From NCBI RefSeq assembly GCF_007786455.1, contig NZ_VNJK01000001.1, positions 1,882,074 through 1,946,073 of the forward strand: a stretch of 64,000 bases of DNA. Direction: 5' to 3'. The stretch's first letter is position 1; every line of letters begins with the position of its first letter. Both the position numbers and the translations under genes were made by a program. The notes below the pieces were generated by a model. That model did not search any database and had not been told where the DNA came from. It worked only from the letters and a program-made list of their open reading frames with translations. This stretch comes from Paenibacillus agilis (GTDB taxonomy: Bacteria > Bacillota > Bacilli > Paenibacillales > Paenibacillaceae). This document shows, piece after piece, positions 31,472-40,929 of the stretch.

Positions 31472-32656
31472 ATGCTTACAGCACGACGTACAACAACGTC
31501 TCCTGCATGGCAATTTGCCATTTTAATTGCGGTTGTTATGATAACGGGTCTTAGCCAGGGCTTGTTATTACCGTTGCTTACCATTTTCTTGGAGCGCATG
31601 GGTGTGCCGTCTGATATAAACGGACTTAATGCTACAGCGCTCTATGTTGGCGTATTTGGTATGATGTTCTTCGTTGAGCGAATTCTGATTAAAGTGGGCT
31701 TCAAGCGTATGCTGCTAGGTGGAATGATAGCGGTAACGATAGCAATGCTGCTATTTCCACTTATTCCAAGCATGGGCTTTTGGATCGTACTTCGTTTAAT
31801 TGTAGGAATGGGTGACAGTGCTTTGCACTATGCCACTCAATTATGGGCAGTGTCAATTAGCCCAGCAGATCGTCGTGGACGAAACATTTCTTTATACGGT
31901 ATGGCGTATGGGGTCGGGTTCAGTTTAGGACCATTAGGAATCAATCTGTTGAAAATAAACGATGCTGCACCTTTTATTGTAACAGCGGTGTTGTTTGTCA
32001 TTGTAATGGCTATTGCTTGGTGGATGCTGCCTGATCGCAAAGCAGATGCATCTACAGGTATGGAACAGCCGCCGCAGCGCTATCGCCGTTCTTATCAATG
32101 GGCTTGGTTTGCTCTAATGCCTGCGATGTTGTTTGGCTATATGGAAGCTTCTATGAACAGCGGTTTCCCTGTTTATGCAATGCGTCTAGGGATGGGTGAG
32201 GCATCGATATCTTACTTGCTTCCATTCTTCGGTTTAGGTGGCCTTATTTTGCAATTGCCGCTTGGCATCCTCAGTGATCGTTGGAACCGTAAAGCTGTTC
32301 TAATGATTTGTGGAATTATAGGCGGTCTTGTATTCATATTTATTCCAATGGCAGGCGACAATACATGGATGCTGCTCATCCTGTTTATGCTTGCTGGTGG
32401 ATTCGTAGGATCCTTCTTTTCCTTGGGTCTCGCATACGCTGCAGATATACTTCCAAAAGCATATTTGCCTTCAGCCAATATGCTCGCATCCTTACATTTT
32501 AGTATTGGTAGCTTACTTGGTCCGTACCTAGCGGGAATGGGCATCAAGTATATTTCGATAGGAAGTATTTTCTATATACTTGCTTGCTTCTTTATTGTTT
32601 TCTCTGTAATGGGCTTTAAGTTCCGAGGAACGATACGTACAGCGACAGATTCGTAA
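31472..32656 (+). CDS. MFS transporter
   Basis: 394 residues with about 12 hydrophobic helices. MFS motif-A-like loops: the cytoplasmic ISPADRRGRNISLYG segment after helix 4 and GILSDRWNRKAVL between helices 8 and 9. Drug or metabolite exporter, substrate unknown. ATG 31472 has ggaggga five bases upstream; an in-frame ATG at 31427 has no such site. Divergently arranged with the ArsR-type regulator, a common layout for an inducible efflux pump. Confidence 0.88.
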   Translation: MLTARRTTTSPAWQFAILIAVVMITGLSQGLLLPLLTIFLERMGVPSDINGLNATALYVGVFGMMFFVERILIKVGFKRMLLGGMIAVTIAMLLFPLIPSMGFWIVLRLIVGMGDSALHYATQLWAVSISPADRRGRNISLYGMAYGVGFSLGPLGINLLKINDAAPFIVTAVLFVIVMAIAWWMLPDRKADASTGMEQPPQRYRRSYQWAWFALMPAMLFGYMEASMNSGFPVYAMRLGMGEASISYLLPFFGLGGLILQLPLGILSDRWNRKAVLMICGIIGGLVFIFIPMAGDNTWMLLILFMLAGGFVGSFFSLGLAYAADILPKAYLPSANMLASLHFSIGSLLGPYLAGMGIKYISIGSIFYILACFFIVFSVMGFKFRGTIRTATDS

Positions 32657-32713
32657 TTTTCATGCATATGTAATATCATATAAATGTGTAAATGCGGTGC
32701 AGTAACACTTTTT

Positions 32714-32776
32714 AAGGTTGTCTTTATTCAATGCAGGTGAAAGATTTGCTTGCGCGAATGGGACAACCTTTTTTAG
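32714..32776 (+). terminator. Long-loop terminator after MFS gene
   Basis: aaggttgtc (32714-32722) pairs with gacaacctt (32762-32770) across a 39-base loop and is followed by T residues. Plausible but the loop is long. Confidence 0.5.
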
Positions 32777-32818
32777 ACTATACATATAGTTCGGTTAGTG
32801 GAGAGGAGAGCATATCAC

Positions 32819-33550
32819 ATGCTAAAAATAGAAAATTTAAGCAAAGTATACCCGCCTTCTGAAACAGCTCTGCAACAAATCGATATAGAAATAGAAAAGG
32901 GAGAATTTGTTGGTGTTGTAGGATCGAGTGGTAGCGGTAAATCAACGCTATTAAAATGTCTTGCGATGCAGCAAACGTGGACGAGTGGTACATACCGAAT
33001 GGGTGACCATAACATTACCGCACAAGGATGGTCGGGAAAACGAAAAGTACGACGTGAATGTGCGTACTTAGAACAAACGCCTGTGTTGAATGTACATCGA
33101 AAAGCACTGAAAAATGTATTGATTGGCCGAACTCAGCAAACACCTTTATGGCGTATGGTGACAGGAATGGTGCGCAATGACGACTATATGGGTGCTATGG
33201 ATACACTGGAACGTCTAGGGCTGTTGGAAAAAGCTCATATGCTGACATCCGAATTAAGTGGTGGAGAGCGCCAACGTGTTGCAATCGCCCGCGCATTAGT
33301 CCACGGTGCTCAGGTGCTGCTAGTCGATGAGCCAGTACTTGGACTAGATCCGAAATCTGCAGAAACGGTGATGAATACACTTCGAGAATTGGCGTTGAAA
33401 GAACAAGTGACGGTGATCGCTGTCCTGCACCAGGTAGAACTTGCCGAAAAATATGCGACTCGCGTTATAGGGCTTGCAAATGGTCGGATAGAAGCAGATG
33501 TGAAGGGACGCAGATTACTTCAAACGGAAAAGCAGCGCCTATCCATATAA
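32819..33550 (+). CDS. ABC transporter ATP-binding protein, PhnC-like, orphan
   Basis: 243 residues. Walker A GSSGSGKST (about 37-45), signature LSGGERQRVAIARAL, Walker B VLLVDEPVLGLD and the H-loop VLHQVELAEKYATRV. The overall pattern, including the short spacing and the HQVELA H-loop, is that of PhnC-type phosphonate importers. No permease or binding-protein gene lies beside it, so it either energises a distant transporter or has been left alone. ATG 32819 follows ggagagg; the in-frame ATG 32798 lies before that site. Confidence 0.88.
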   Translation: MLKIENLSKVYPPSETALQQIDIEIEKGEFVGVVGSSGSGKSTLLKCLAMQQTWTSGTYRMGDHNITAQGWSGKRKVRRECAYLEQTPVLNVHRKALKNVLIGRTQQTPLWRMVTGMVRNDDYMGAMDTLERLGLLEKAHMLTSELSGGERQRVAIARALVHGAQVLLVDEPVLGLDPKSAETVMNTLRELALKEQVTVIAVLHQVELAEKYATRVIGLANGRIEADVKGRRLLQTEKQRLSI

Positions 33551-33699
33551 TGTACTTGATTCAGATCCTTCATTTCATCAATAGTTTTGTTCATGAAGAG
33601 CGATGTTTTTGAATAGGCTAATGTCACGTCTGTACTCCCCTTGTCATAGGATGAGTGAAATGATCACAATCATTCATCAATGTGTTAAGGGGAATAGCG

Positions 33700-34314
33700 A
33701 TGACCTTATATCCTTTACCAGTTGAAATACGTTCGTATCATATTCATAAACCTCGTTTGAAAGTCATTTTTCCACAAGTTGACGACAAAAAATATGGGCA
33801 TGCTGCAGCAGCACAAATAAATCAAGTAATCTACCGCAATGTTCTAGACTTGATTCGTTTGACTGGGTATGAGGAAAATGAAACGACCGAGGTTCAAGGT
33901 TCATATGAAATAAAACTAAATGAGCGTGAACTGCTCAGTCTTACACTCACGGTTTATGGTTATACCAAAGGTGCAGCACATGGAATGACTTATCAACGTG
34001 GATTGACCTTTGATGTGAACAGCGGCCATCTTTATACGTTGGCGGAATTATTTCGTCCAGATGCGCCCTATGTGGCATTTCTAAGTAAAGATGTCGCTAG
34101 GCAGATTCAGGAGCGAGAGATACCGACCTTAGAACCTTTTACAGCAATTTCGCCAGATCAGCCATTCTATTTAACAGATAAATCGATTGTACTTTTTTAT
34201 GATTTATATCAATTAGCCGCATATGTATATGGATTTGTGTATTTTCCGATATCGATTTATTCTTTGCAGCCGATAACGGATGAACAGAGCCCTCTTAATA
34301 GATTGTATTACTAG
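33700..34314 (+). CDS. DUF3298-type (RsiV/PdaC-like) protein without membrane segment
   Basis: 204 residues. The fold pattern is that of DUF4163/DUF3298: an N-terminal strand-rich half ending near GSYEIKLNERELLSLTLTVYGYTKGAAHG, then LTFDVNSGHLYTLAELF, and a final helix. RsiV, the lysozyme-binding anti-sigma factor, and PdaC share it. Here neither an anti-sigma segment nor a signal peptide or transmembrane helix is present, so the protein appears cytoplasmic. ATG 33700 has aagggg upstream. Ligand and role unknown. Confidence 0.8.
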   Translation: MTLYPLPVEIRSYHIHKPRLKVIFPQVDDKKYGHAAAAQINQVIYRNVLDLIRLTGYEENETTEVQGSYEIKLNERELLSLTLTVYGYTKGAAHGMTYQRGLTFDVNSGHLYTLAELFRPDAPYVAFLSKDVARQIQEREIPTLEPFTAISPDQPFYLTDKSIVLFYDLYQLAAYVYGFVYFPISIYSLQPITDEQSPLNRLYY

Positions 34315-34666
34315 TTCAAAAAGAGGATGCAGAGGATCATAGAGGTGCTGGTTGCTTCATCCACAAAATGTAAGATTACGGCATCTTTAGACAAATTGTA
34401 ATGGGTTTGTCACCTAAGGGTGACTCTTTTTTTTTATAATGAGAAGATGGAGAATGATAGATTTAGGCCACTGTATGGCAATTGTCTGTATTGATTCCCT
34501 ATTTGCATGAAAAAGGGTATGATTTAATTATCGGTATAGAAGCAATGGAGCCGTATCCATTCAAGCAATATAGTTCCTTCTCCAGACGAAAAGCTGGATA
34601 AGCATGATAAGGCATGAATATTGGAATAATGAGCACAACTTATGTATGGTAGGAAAGAATTGAGGG
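34315..34666. other. Intergenic stretch with terminator, otherwise featureless
   Basis: 350 bases. A terminator (34408-34436) closes the preceding gene. The remainder must hold the promoter of the lipoprotein/two-component operon, but no clear -35/-10 pair could be chosen. Confidence 0.5.
34408..34436 (+). terminator. Intrinsic terminator after DUF3298 gene
   Basis: gtcacc (34409-34414) / ggtgac (34419-34424), four-base loop, followed by tc and a run of T. Confidence 0.85.
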
Positions 34667-35962
34667 ATGAAAGTGAATAAGAGGCGTACACGCCGTCGCA
34701 GCACGACTATGCTCGTTGCGTTCACGCTATTGTTATCTGGATGTCAAGTAGTTGCTGATCCTATATCTCTGCTAAGGGAACCTAAGCTCCCTGAAGTGCA
34801 AGAGGATTTGAATTCCGTTGTTGATCAGGAAATCAAGAAGGAGAATGGTGTTCTCATACGTCCGATGAATTCAAAAGATAATAGTGCCATACGATCGGGA
34901 GATATTGATGGAGACGGAATCCATGAGGCAATTGCGTTCTATAAACCAGAAGGAGCGGAAGGCATACATGGCATGATTCTCAAATATGACGGCTCTGTAT
35001 GGAAAAAGCTAACTAATTTCCCTGGTGCGGGACCTAATTTGGATCGGGTAGAGTTAGTCGACTTTAATGAAGACAATCGCACTGACATTGTAGTCGGATA
35101 CGGTCCGGGCGATGTTGAATTAACGAAAGGGCTAGTTGTATATACTTATGACGATTCAAAGCTTAAGACGTTGTTCGAGCAGCCATACTCCCAATTTGTT
35201 ATCGATGATCTGAACAGAGACAAGAAAGATGAACTCTTTATCGTTAACAAAAGAAAAGACTCACCATATGAGTTAAGTATGTTTGGCTATAAAGATAACA
35301 CGTTCGTTAAGCGAGGAGAACTGCAGCTAGACAGCCAAGCGAATAACTTCAATTATGTTACGTCAGGCTTTATTTCGAAGTATAAACGAGGTATTGTTCT
35401 GGATGCATCAACGGAGTCGAATACAGGTCTAACCCAGGTTGTCACACTGACCGAGAACGGTGAGTTGAAAAATATTTTAAGTGAAGACCTAACCTACAAA
35501 TCTAATGTGATTCGCAGTGTAGATATTAATGCTGATAATATCATTGAGATTGCTTCACTTGAAGAACCTAGTGGTTGGGAATTATACGAGAAATACGAAA
35601 TTCCTTATTTCACAAATTACTCTCAATGGGATGGTACTGATGGATTCCAACTTGTTGAGAAGCAATATCGTGATCACCAGGAACGGTTCCAATTCACCCT
35701 TCCGAGATCCTGGTATGGGCGAGTAACCATCGACACAAAGTCGCAAGTGGACGATCATATTATTTTTATCGACCAGTTTACGAATGAAACGTTGGCAGAA
35801 ATTAGATTCTTTAGCGTCAGATCTTGGGAACGTTATAAGGATAAGTGGTTGTATCTTGCTGCATATGGCGATCAAGTTATCGGCATTAACAGTAAAGAGG
35901 TATTGGACTTGAAGCCAAAGCTTCCATTAGAAGAGAACAAAGACGCAAAAGCGAATAAATAG
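34667..35962 (+). CDS. FG-GAP/VCBS-repeat lipoprotein
   Basis: 431 residues. A very basic start (RRTRRRS) and hydrophobic stretch end in the lipobox LLLSGC, so Cys is lipid-anchored. Calcium-binding-type repeats DGDGIHEAIAFY, DFNEDNRTDIVVGYG, DLNRDKKDELFIV and DINADNIIEIASL recur about every 60-100 residues, the mark of an FG-GAP beta-propeller. It precedes an OmpR-type regulator by 38 bases, so it may be the input or target of that two-component system. The ATG at 34667 abuts gaggg; GTG 34673, spaced six bases from it, may be the true start. Confidence 0.85.
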   Translation: MKVNKRRTRRRSTTMLVAFTLLLSGCQVVADPISLLREPKLPEVQEDLNSVVDQEIKKENGVLIRPMNSKDNSAIRSGDIDGDGIHEAIAFYKPEGAEGIHGMILKYDGSVWKKLTNFPGAGPNLDRVELVDFNEDNRTDIVVGYGPGDVELTKGLVVYTYDDSKLKTLFEQPYSQFVIDDLNRDKKDELFIVNKRKDSPYELSMFGYKDNTFVKRGELQLDSQANNFNYVTSGFISKYKRGIVLDASTESNTGLTQVVTLTENGELKNILSEDLTYKSNVIRSVDINADNIIEIASLEEPSGWELYEKYEIPYFTNYSQWDGTDGFQLVEKQYRDHQERFQFTLPRSWYGRVTIDTKSQVDDHIIFIDQFTNETLAEIRFFSVRSWERYKDKWLYLAAYGDQVIGINSKEVLDLKPKLPLEENKDAKANK

Positions 35963-36000
35963 GATGTAGTGTTAAGAAATGGGAAGAGGAGCTGGATCGG

Positions 36001-36702
36001 TTGACAAAAATACTTATTCTTGAAGACGAAGAATCTATCCGCAGTTTCATCGTTATTAATCTAAAACGAAATGGCTTCGAAGTGGTTGAAGCTTCGAATG
36101 GACCTGAAGCACTGGAAAAACTAATGGCAGATCCGAGAATTGACGTTGCACTGTTAGACGTAATGGTGCCTGGTATGGATGGTTTCGAAGTATGTCGTCG
36201 TGTACGTGAACATAATGAGCGAATCGGCATTATTTTCTTAACAGCTAAAGTACAAGAGCAAGATAAAGTATATGCGTTATCTGTTGGCGCGGATGATCAT
36301 GTGAGCAAGCCGTTTAGCCCAACTGAACTCGTAGCTCGTATTCAGTCTTTGCTGCGCCGTGTTCATTCTTATCAGCAGTCGTTGCAAAAAGTGGTCTATC
36401 AATCAGGGCCTTTCACATTGGATCTCATCGCGAAGCGCTTCACGAAGGATCAAGTGGCTATTGACTTGACACCTACAGAATTCTCCTTAATCCAGTATTT
36501 TATGGAGAAAGAAGATGTGACGCTTAGCCGAGACATTTTGTTGGATCATGTGTGGGGCAAAGATTATATGGGCGATCCAAAAATCGTTGACGTTAACATT
36601 CGTCGTTTGCGTCAAAAGATTGAGGATGAGCCATCTTCACCAAAATATATAGAAACCGTCTGGGGACATGGATATAAATGGAAGGCAATCGTTTTATCAT
36701 AA
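36001..36702 (+). CDS. OmpR/PhoB-family response regulator
   Basis: 233 residues, TTG start with gaggag about 12 bases upstream. Receiver domain (about 1-118): acidic pair LEDEES, phosphoacceptor Asp in VALLDVMVPG, Thr in IIFLTAK and Lys in DDHVSKPF. C-terminal winged helix (about 135-230) with LTPTEFSLIQYF and RRLRQKIEDEPSSPKYIETVWGHGYKW (short pieces of which are diagnostic of Trans_reg_C). Overlaps the kinase gene by 25 bases, showing co-translation. Confidence 0.95.
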   Translation: MTKILILEDEESIRSFIVINLKRNGFEVVEASNGPEALEKLMADPRIDVALLDVMVPGMDGFEVCRRVREHNERIGIIFLTAKVQEQDKVYALSVGADDHVSKPFSPTELVARIQSLLRRVHSYQQSLQKVVYQSGPFTLDLIAKRFTKDQVAIDLTPTEFSLIQYFMEKEDVTLSRDILLDHVWGKDYMGDPKIVDVNIRRLRQKIEDEPSSPKYIETVWGHGYKWKAIVLS

Positions 36703-38153
36703 AGCCAGGTATACGACGTTCGGTCGTACTGCACTATTTTATCGTTGTATTTTTAACGATGTTAATATTGCAAATTATTTTTTCCGTGTTTGTACGGAGT
36801 TATTATTACGATACGATCTCTAATTATTTAGAGAGTCATGCGACGAATAGCATGAAGTACTATAAGAACTATACGAGTATTTTAGCAGATGACAATAGTG
36901 AACGTTGGCTGCCGGAATTGCACAGCTATTTCAATGTTGAAAATGCAGAAGTGCAAATTCTGGACAAGGAAGGGAAAGTACTCATTACTTCGTCAAACTT
37001 TCCTGTTATAGAGAAAGTGCAAACATCAGACTTTCTAGCAGCAGCTAACAATGCTAATGCTAAGATTGAACGCTGGATTGGCAAAGTACCTGAAACGGGA
37101 GAGACGGTTATGTCAGTCTCTGCACCATTGATAGCGAATGGAAACGTTTCTTATGTCCTGCGAATGACAACTTCATTAGAAGCGGCCAATAGTAAAATTA
37201 TGAGCATCATCATGCTGTCGATTCTCATTTCTATAGCAGTGCTTCTTATTATTTTCCTTATTAGTGTTGGTCTCGCAGATTCCATTGTGAAGCCGATTAA
37301 TGAGATCACTATTGTCTCTGCTCAGATGGCAAAAGGAAAATTCCAAGTCAGGGCCAAGGAAGGGTATAAGTATGAGTTGGGTGATCTTGCCCGGACACTC
37401 AATTATATGGCGAAAGAGATCGTTAAAAGCAATCAGCTTAAAAATGATTTCATATCTTCCATCTCTCATGAACTCAGAACGCCGCTTACAGGTATAAAGG
37501 GTTGGAGTGAGACCCTGCTGCTAGGTAATATGCATCAAGTCGATGAAGAGACGAAATTAGGGCTCAACATTATTTCCAAAGAAACGGATCGTTTAATAGG
37601 TCTCGTAGAGGAATTGCTTGATTTCTCGAAGCTGCAGCAGAACCGTCTGCAACTGAACTGGCAGCCGTTGTCTCTTTATAAGCTTCTGCAAGAAACGCTA
37701 TTTCAGGTTCGGATGAAAGCAGAGCAGAAGCAAATAAGTTTAACCTTAAACGATGATGTGACAAATAGTGATTCTGATGAGCAGCTAAATGGAGATGCTA
37801 ACCGTCTTAAGCAGGTGTTCCTGAATCTGGTAGATAATGCGATTAAGTTTTCGCCGGAGAATTCTAGGATTGAAGTTCGATTAAGACGAACACATACGCA
37901 TTATGAAGTGAGGATAATTGACTCTGGTATCGGAATAAGTAAGGAACATCTTACTAAAGTTATGGATAAATTTTACCAAGTTAATCCAGAGCATGGTGGG
38001 ACAGGGCTAGGTCTTGCGATTACAGATGAGATTGTAAAAGTGCACGGTGGGGAAATGAGCATCATCAGTGAACAGGGTAGAGGTACGACAGTTATCGTAG
38101 ATTTACCGCTGGATTACGTGCCACCTGCACGAGTTGCGGATGAAGAAGATTAG
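36678..38153 (+). CDS. Membrane sensor histidine kinase
   Basis: 491 residues. Two transmembrane helices (about 18-40 and 172-195) flank an extracellular sensor of about 130 residues; HAMP region follows (about 195-250), then the HisKA box SSISHELRTPLTGIKGW with the phosphoacceptor His, and the ATPase with N box NLVDNAIKFS, G1 DSGIGIS and G2 GGTGLGLAI. Partner of the regulator it overlaps. The lipoprotein upstream may supply an extracellular signal. A strong terminator follows at 38195. Confidence 0.95.
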   Translation: MEGNRFIIKPGIRRSVVLHYFIVVFLTMLILQIIFSVFVRSYYYDTISNYLESHATNSMKYYKNYTSILADDNSERWLPELHSYFNVENAEVQILDKEGKVLITSSNFPVIEKVQTSDFLAAANNANAKIERWIGKVPETGETVMSVSAPLIANGNVSYVLRMTTSLEAANSKIMSIIMLSILISIAVLLIIFLISVGLADSIVKPINEITIVSAQMAKGKFQVRAKEGYKYELGDLARTLNYMAKEIVKSNQLKNDFISSISHELRTPLTGIKGWSETLLLGNMHQVDEETKLGLNIISKETDRLIGLVEELLDFSKLQQNRLQLNWQPLSLYKLLQETLFQVRMKAEQKQISLTLNDDVTNSDSDEQLNGDANRLKQVFLNLVDNAIKFSPENSRIEVRLRRTHTHYEVRIIDSGIGISKEHLTKVMDKFYQVNPEHGGTGLGLAITDEIVKVHGGEMSIISEQGRGTTVIVDLPLDYVPPARVADEED

Positions 38154-38194
38154 ATGAAAATATGAGCTCCTCGACTAATAAATTAGCTGAATGT

Positions 38195-38225
38195 AAGCCG
38201 CTGGCGATTGCCAGCGGCTTTGTTC
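38195..38225 (+). terminator. Intrinsic terminator of the lipoprotein/two-component operon
   Basis: Eleven-base perfect stem aagccgctggc (38195-38205) / gccagcggctt (38210-38220), four-base loop, short T tail. Confidence 0.88.
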
Positions 38226-38381
38226 GATCCTAAATAATAATAGGCGAAATTGAACTTTCATACTATAATAAAGGAGTGTCGGTTTATGTTGGAAGCCCGC
38301 AAGTAGTTCGTCGATCATTGTCGAAGATGAAGGCGAAAGATAAGTATGTTGACCCACATAATCGGGAAGGAGAAACAAGTA

Positions 38382-38918
38382 ATGCAGACTTTATGGTTCG
38401 CTACAACTATGGCGACTATTCCTTTCCTTGTATATGCAATATGTAAAGGTTATCGTAAGCGACTTCAGTGCCAAGAGCTTGAATTGTTGCGAGAACAAGC
38501 AGAGCCGTCCATGTTTATGGAGTCGGAGGAAGAGCTTATGCCGGATAAGCCAGCCTCCATATTGATTATTGACGATCAGCCTGCAATTAGATTGCTATTG
38601 AGGGAAGCGCTTCAATCGGAAAGTGTTGAAGTGCATGAAGCGAGCACGGGATGTCGTGCAATGGACATCATTAAGCTGCATCGATGTTCCATTGTTATTA
38701 TGGATGTCCGTATACCTGATATGAATGTAATAGACTGGTTGCATCAGTTGCGTGCTCTGCGACCTAAGACGGAGGTTATCATCATTTCAGCCTACCGAGA
38801 AAAGGAACTCGTACGCAGAGCCAAGGAAGCTGGAGCTGTTGCTTACTTCACGAAGCCATTTGATTTAGAGGAAGTTAGCAAGTTTGTCACATCTAGAATT
38901 TCATCTGTGAGAGAGTGA
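38382..38918 (+). CDS. Membrane-anchored single receiver-domain protein (Spo0F-like receiver)
   Basis: 178 residues. One hydrophobic helix (about 2-21) with basic residues after it (KGYRKR) indicates an N-terminal anchor with the rest in the cytoplasm. A linker leads to one receiver domain (about 57-175): ILIIDDQPAIR, phosphoacceptor Asp in IVIMDVRIPD, VIIISAY and the Lys in AYFTKPFD. There is no DNA-binding or other output domain. ATG 38382 has ggaag/aaggag about nine bases upstream; the in-frame ATG 38346 does not. It precedes a KinB-like kinase by 24 bases, so phosphotransfer between the two is likely, perhaps into the Spo0 relay. Confidence 0.85.
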   Translation: MQTLWFATTMATIPFLVYAICKGYRKRLQCQELELLREQAEPSMFMESEEELMPDKPASILIIDDQPAIRLLLREALQSESVEVHEASTGCRAMDIIKLHRCSIVIMDVRIPDMNVIDWLHQLRALRPKTEVIIISAYREKELVRRAKEAGAVAYFTKPFDLEEVSKFVTSRISSVRE

Positions 38919-38942
38919 ATAATAGTATGTCGGGGGATAGTT

Positions 38943-40796
38943 ATGAGACGACGGACGATACATGATCAAATGGTCGTGCGGCTCGTTCTGACGGTTACAA
39001 TAGCGATTACTTTCATCTTCATATTGTCCTCAGAGGCGATACGTACGACGATCCAAAGTTATGTTCATCAAGACTATAAGGAAAAAGCGATGATCGCAGC
39101 TTCTGAAGTCGATGGGATCATTCGCCAGCAGAAAGTGTTTTTAGAAACATATGCCCGAATGATTCAACATTCTTATGCAAGGCAAGACTCGAAGGAAGAG
39201 CGCAACAAAACAATAGAAAAGTTTGCTAATCAAACGAATCCATATGTTGCAGGTTACTGGTATTCCTATCAATCCAATTATGAGAAGCAAGGAAAGTATA
39301 CGTCTTGGTATGGTTACAACTTAGATGGTAAACTGCAAGGTATAACTATCCCAGAATTCATAGATGAGTCATCAGCTAAGCTACGCGACGACCCTCGATA
39401 TGACTATTATCATGGTCCTGTCAAAAAAGGCAGTACATACATCACGTCACCCTACCTTGATCATTTTACCCATTTTCCCGTTATTTCGATTAGTACACCT
39501 GTTTATGATCACGACAATCAACTCATTGGCGTTGCAGGTGTCGACCTGCGCTTCCAAGACCTCAGCCATATTTCCAGTCATCTCAGCATCCATCCAAAAA
39601 GTAAGGTAGTCCTGTTGAACAAAACAGGACAATTGTTGCTTGATACGGACGCCTCGGACTTTATTTGGGATGACACACAAGCACAAGCAGCAGAAGCACA
39701 ATCTCAACATGAATTTCTCCTTACAATTAATGAAAAACAAATAACCTCTCATATAGCGACTGTAGATGATAAGGGCGAACAGAAATATATGATTTCGACT
39801 CCTATTAAAGAGGCTGAGTGGCAAGCAATTGTCCTTCTTCCAACTAAAGTAGTAGACCAGACACTGATGAGGGTGTTTTTTATTATTTTTTGTATCTGGG
39901 TTGCTTTGCTAATTAGTATTTATGCATTTGTTCATTGGTGGATAAAGCGTTTCGTGACAAGTCCACTTCGATCCTTAGTGGAGGCGTCACAGCGAATAGC
40001 TGCTGGGGATTTAAGTGGGCAGATTAGTGTTCGCGGGGATAATGAATGGGGAGAATTGACACAGAATATGAATGACATGCTGGTTACGATGCGCCAGCAG
40101 GCTGCGCTTGAACAAGAAATTAAGCGCATGAGTGCTCTTAAAATTGTAGGAGAGATGGCGGCTGCGATTAGTCATGAAATACGGAATCCGTTAACAACAG
40201 TGAGAGGATTTCTGCAATTGCTGCGCAATAAACCAGAACATGAGCACGAGCATGTATATTTTGATACGATGATGGATGAAATTATTAGAGCAAATACAAT
40301 CATTACGGAATATTTGACCTTAGCACAGCATAAAATTGTGGAATTTCAACCTAAGTCTATTAATGATATTATTGAGCATATTTATCCTCTTGTTCAGGCT
40401 ACAGCAACCGTGAATTGTCAGCATATCGAACTTAATTTGAAGTCAGTTCCCTATATAATGTTGGACGAAAAGGAAATAAGGCAGCTTCTGCACAATATTA
40501 TCCGAAATGGGCTGGAAGCGATGGAGGCAAATAAGATCCTGCGTATTCGTACTAGGCATGATGGCAGCCGCGTTATTTTGGAAGTGGAAGACGAAGGGGC
40601 CGGTTTTGACCCGTCTGTATTGCAGCAAGCGGGTACACCATTCATTACTACAAAAGAAACAGGGACCGGACTTGGGCTTGCCATTTGTTATAGCATCGTA
40701 CAAAGACATGGGGGCATCATGACATTTCACTCGCAGCCTGGATGTACAATTGTGTCTATTAGCCTACCGATTGAGATGGCGCTTCATTCGGAATAG
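38943..40796 (+). CDS. Sporulation-type sensor kinase with extracellular CACHE domain
   Basis: 617 residues. Transmembrane helices near 13-32 and 303-325 enclose a large extracellular double-CACHE sensor (WYSYQSNYE, GVAGVDLRFQDL). HAMP (about 330-380) is followed by the HisKA box MAAAISHEIRNPLTTVRGFLQLL, a sequence typical of KinA/KinB-class sporulation kinases, then ATPase boxes NIIRNGLEAM, DEGAGFDPSV and GTGLGLAICYSIV. Such kinases phosphorylate Spo0F. Sits directly after the membrane-tethered receiver gene. ATG with gggggat upstream. Confidence 0.92.
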   Translation: MRRRTIHDQMVVRLVLTVTIAITFIFILSSEAIRTTIQSYVHQDYKEKAMIAASEVDGIIRQQKVFLETYARMIQHSYARQDSKEERNKTIEKFANQTNPYVAGYWYSYQSNYEKQGKYTSWYGYNLDGKLQGITIPEFIDESSAKLRDDPRYDYYHGPVKKGSTYITSPYLDHFTHFPVISISTPVYDHDNQLIGVAGVDLRFQDLSHISSHLSIHPKSKVVLLNKTGQLLLDTDASDFIWDDTQAQAAEAQSQHEFLLTINEKQITSHIATVDDKGEQKYMISTPIKEAEWQAIVLLPTKVVDQTLMRVFFIIFCIWVALLISIYAFVHWWIKRFVTSPLRSLVEASQRIAAGDLSGQISVRGDNEWGELTQNMNDMLVTMRQQAALEQEIKRMSALKIVGEMAAAISHEIRNPLTTVRGFLQLLRNKPEHEHEHVYFDTMMDEIIRANTIITEYLTLAQHKIVEFQPKSINDIIEHIYPLVQATATVNCQHIELNLKSVPYIMLDEKEIRQLLHNIIRNGLEAMEANKILRIRTRHDGSRVILEVEDEGAGFDPSVLQQAGTPFITTKETGTGLGLAICYSIVQRHGGIMTFHSQPGCTIVSISLPIEMALHSE

Positions 40797-40865
40797 GAAC
40801 AAGACGATACGATTAGTAGTAGAGATGAAAAGATTAAGAAAATATAAGATGTGACGATTAAATAT

Positions 40866-40919
40866 AAAAGGGAGCTTATCCACACTATTTTTAAATGGCT
40901 GTGGCATAAGCTCCTTTTA
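40866..40919. terminator. Bidirectional terminator between kinase and amidohydrolase genes
   Basis: aaaagggagcttatccaca (40866-40884) pairs, with one bulge, with tgtggcataagctcctttt (40901-40919); about 17 pairs, A and T runs at either end. Confidence 0.85.
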
Positions 40920-40929
40920 TTCATTTCTA

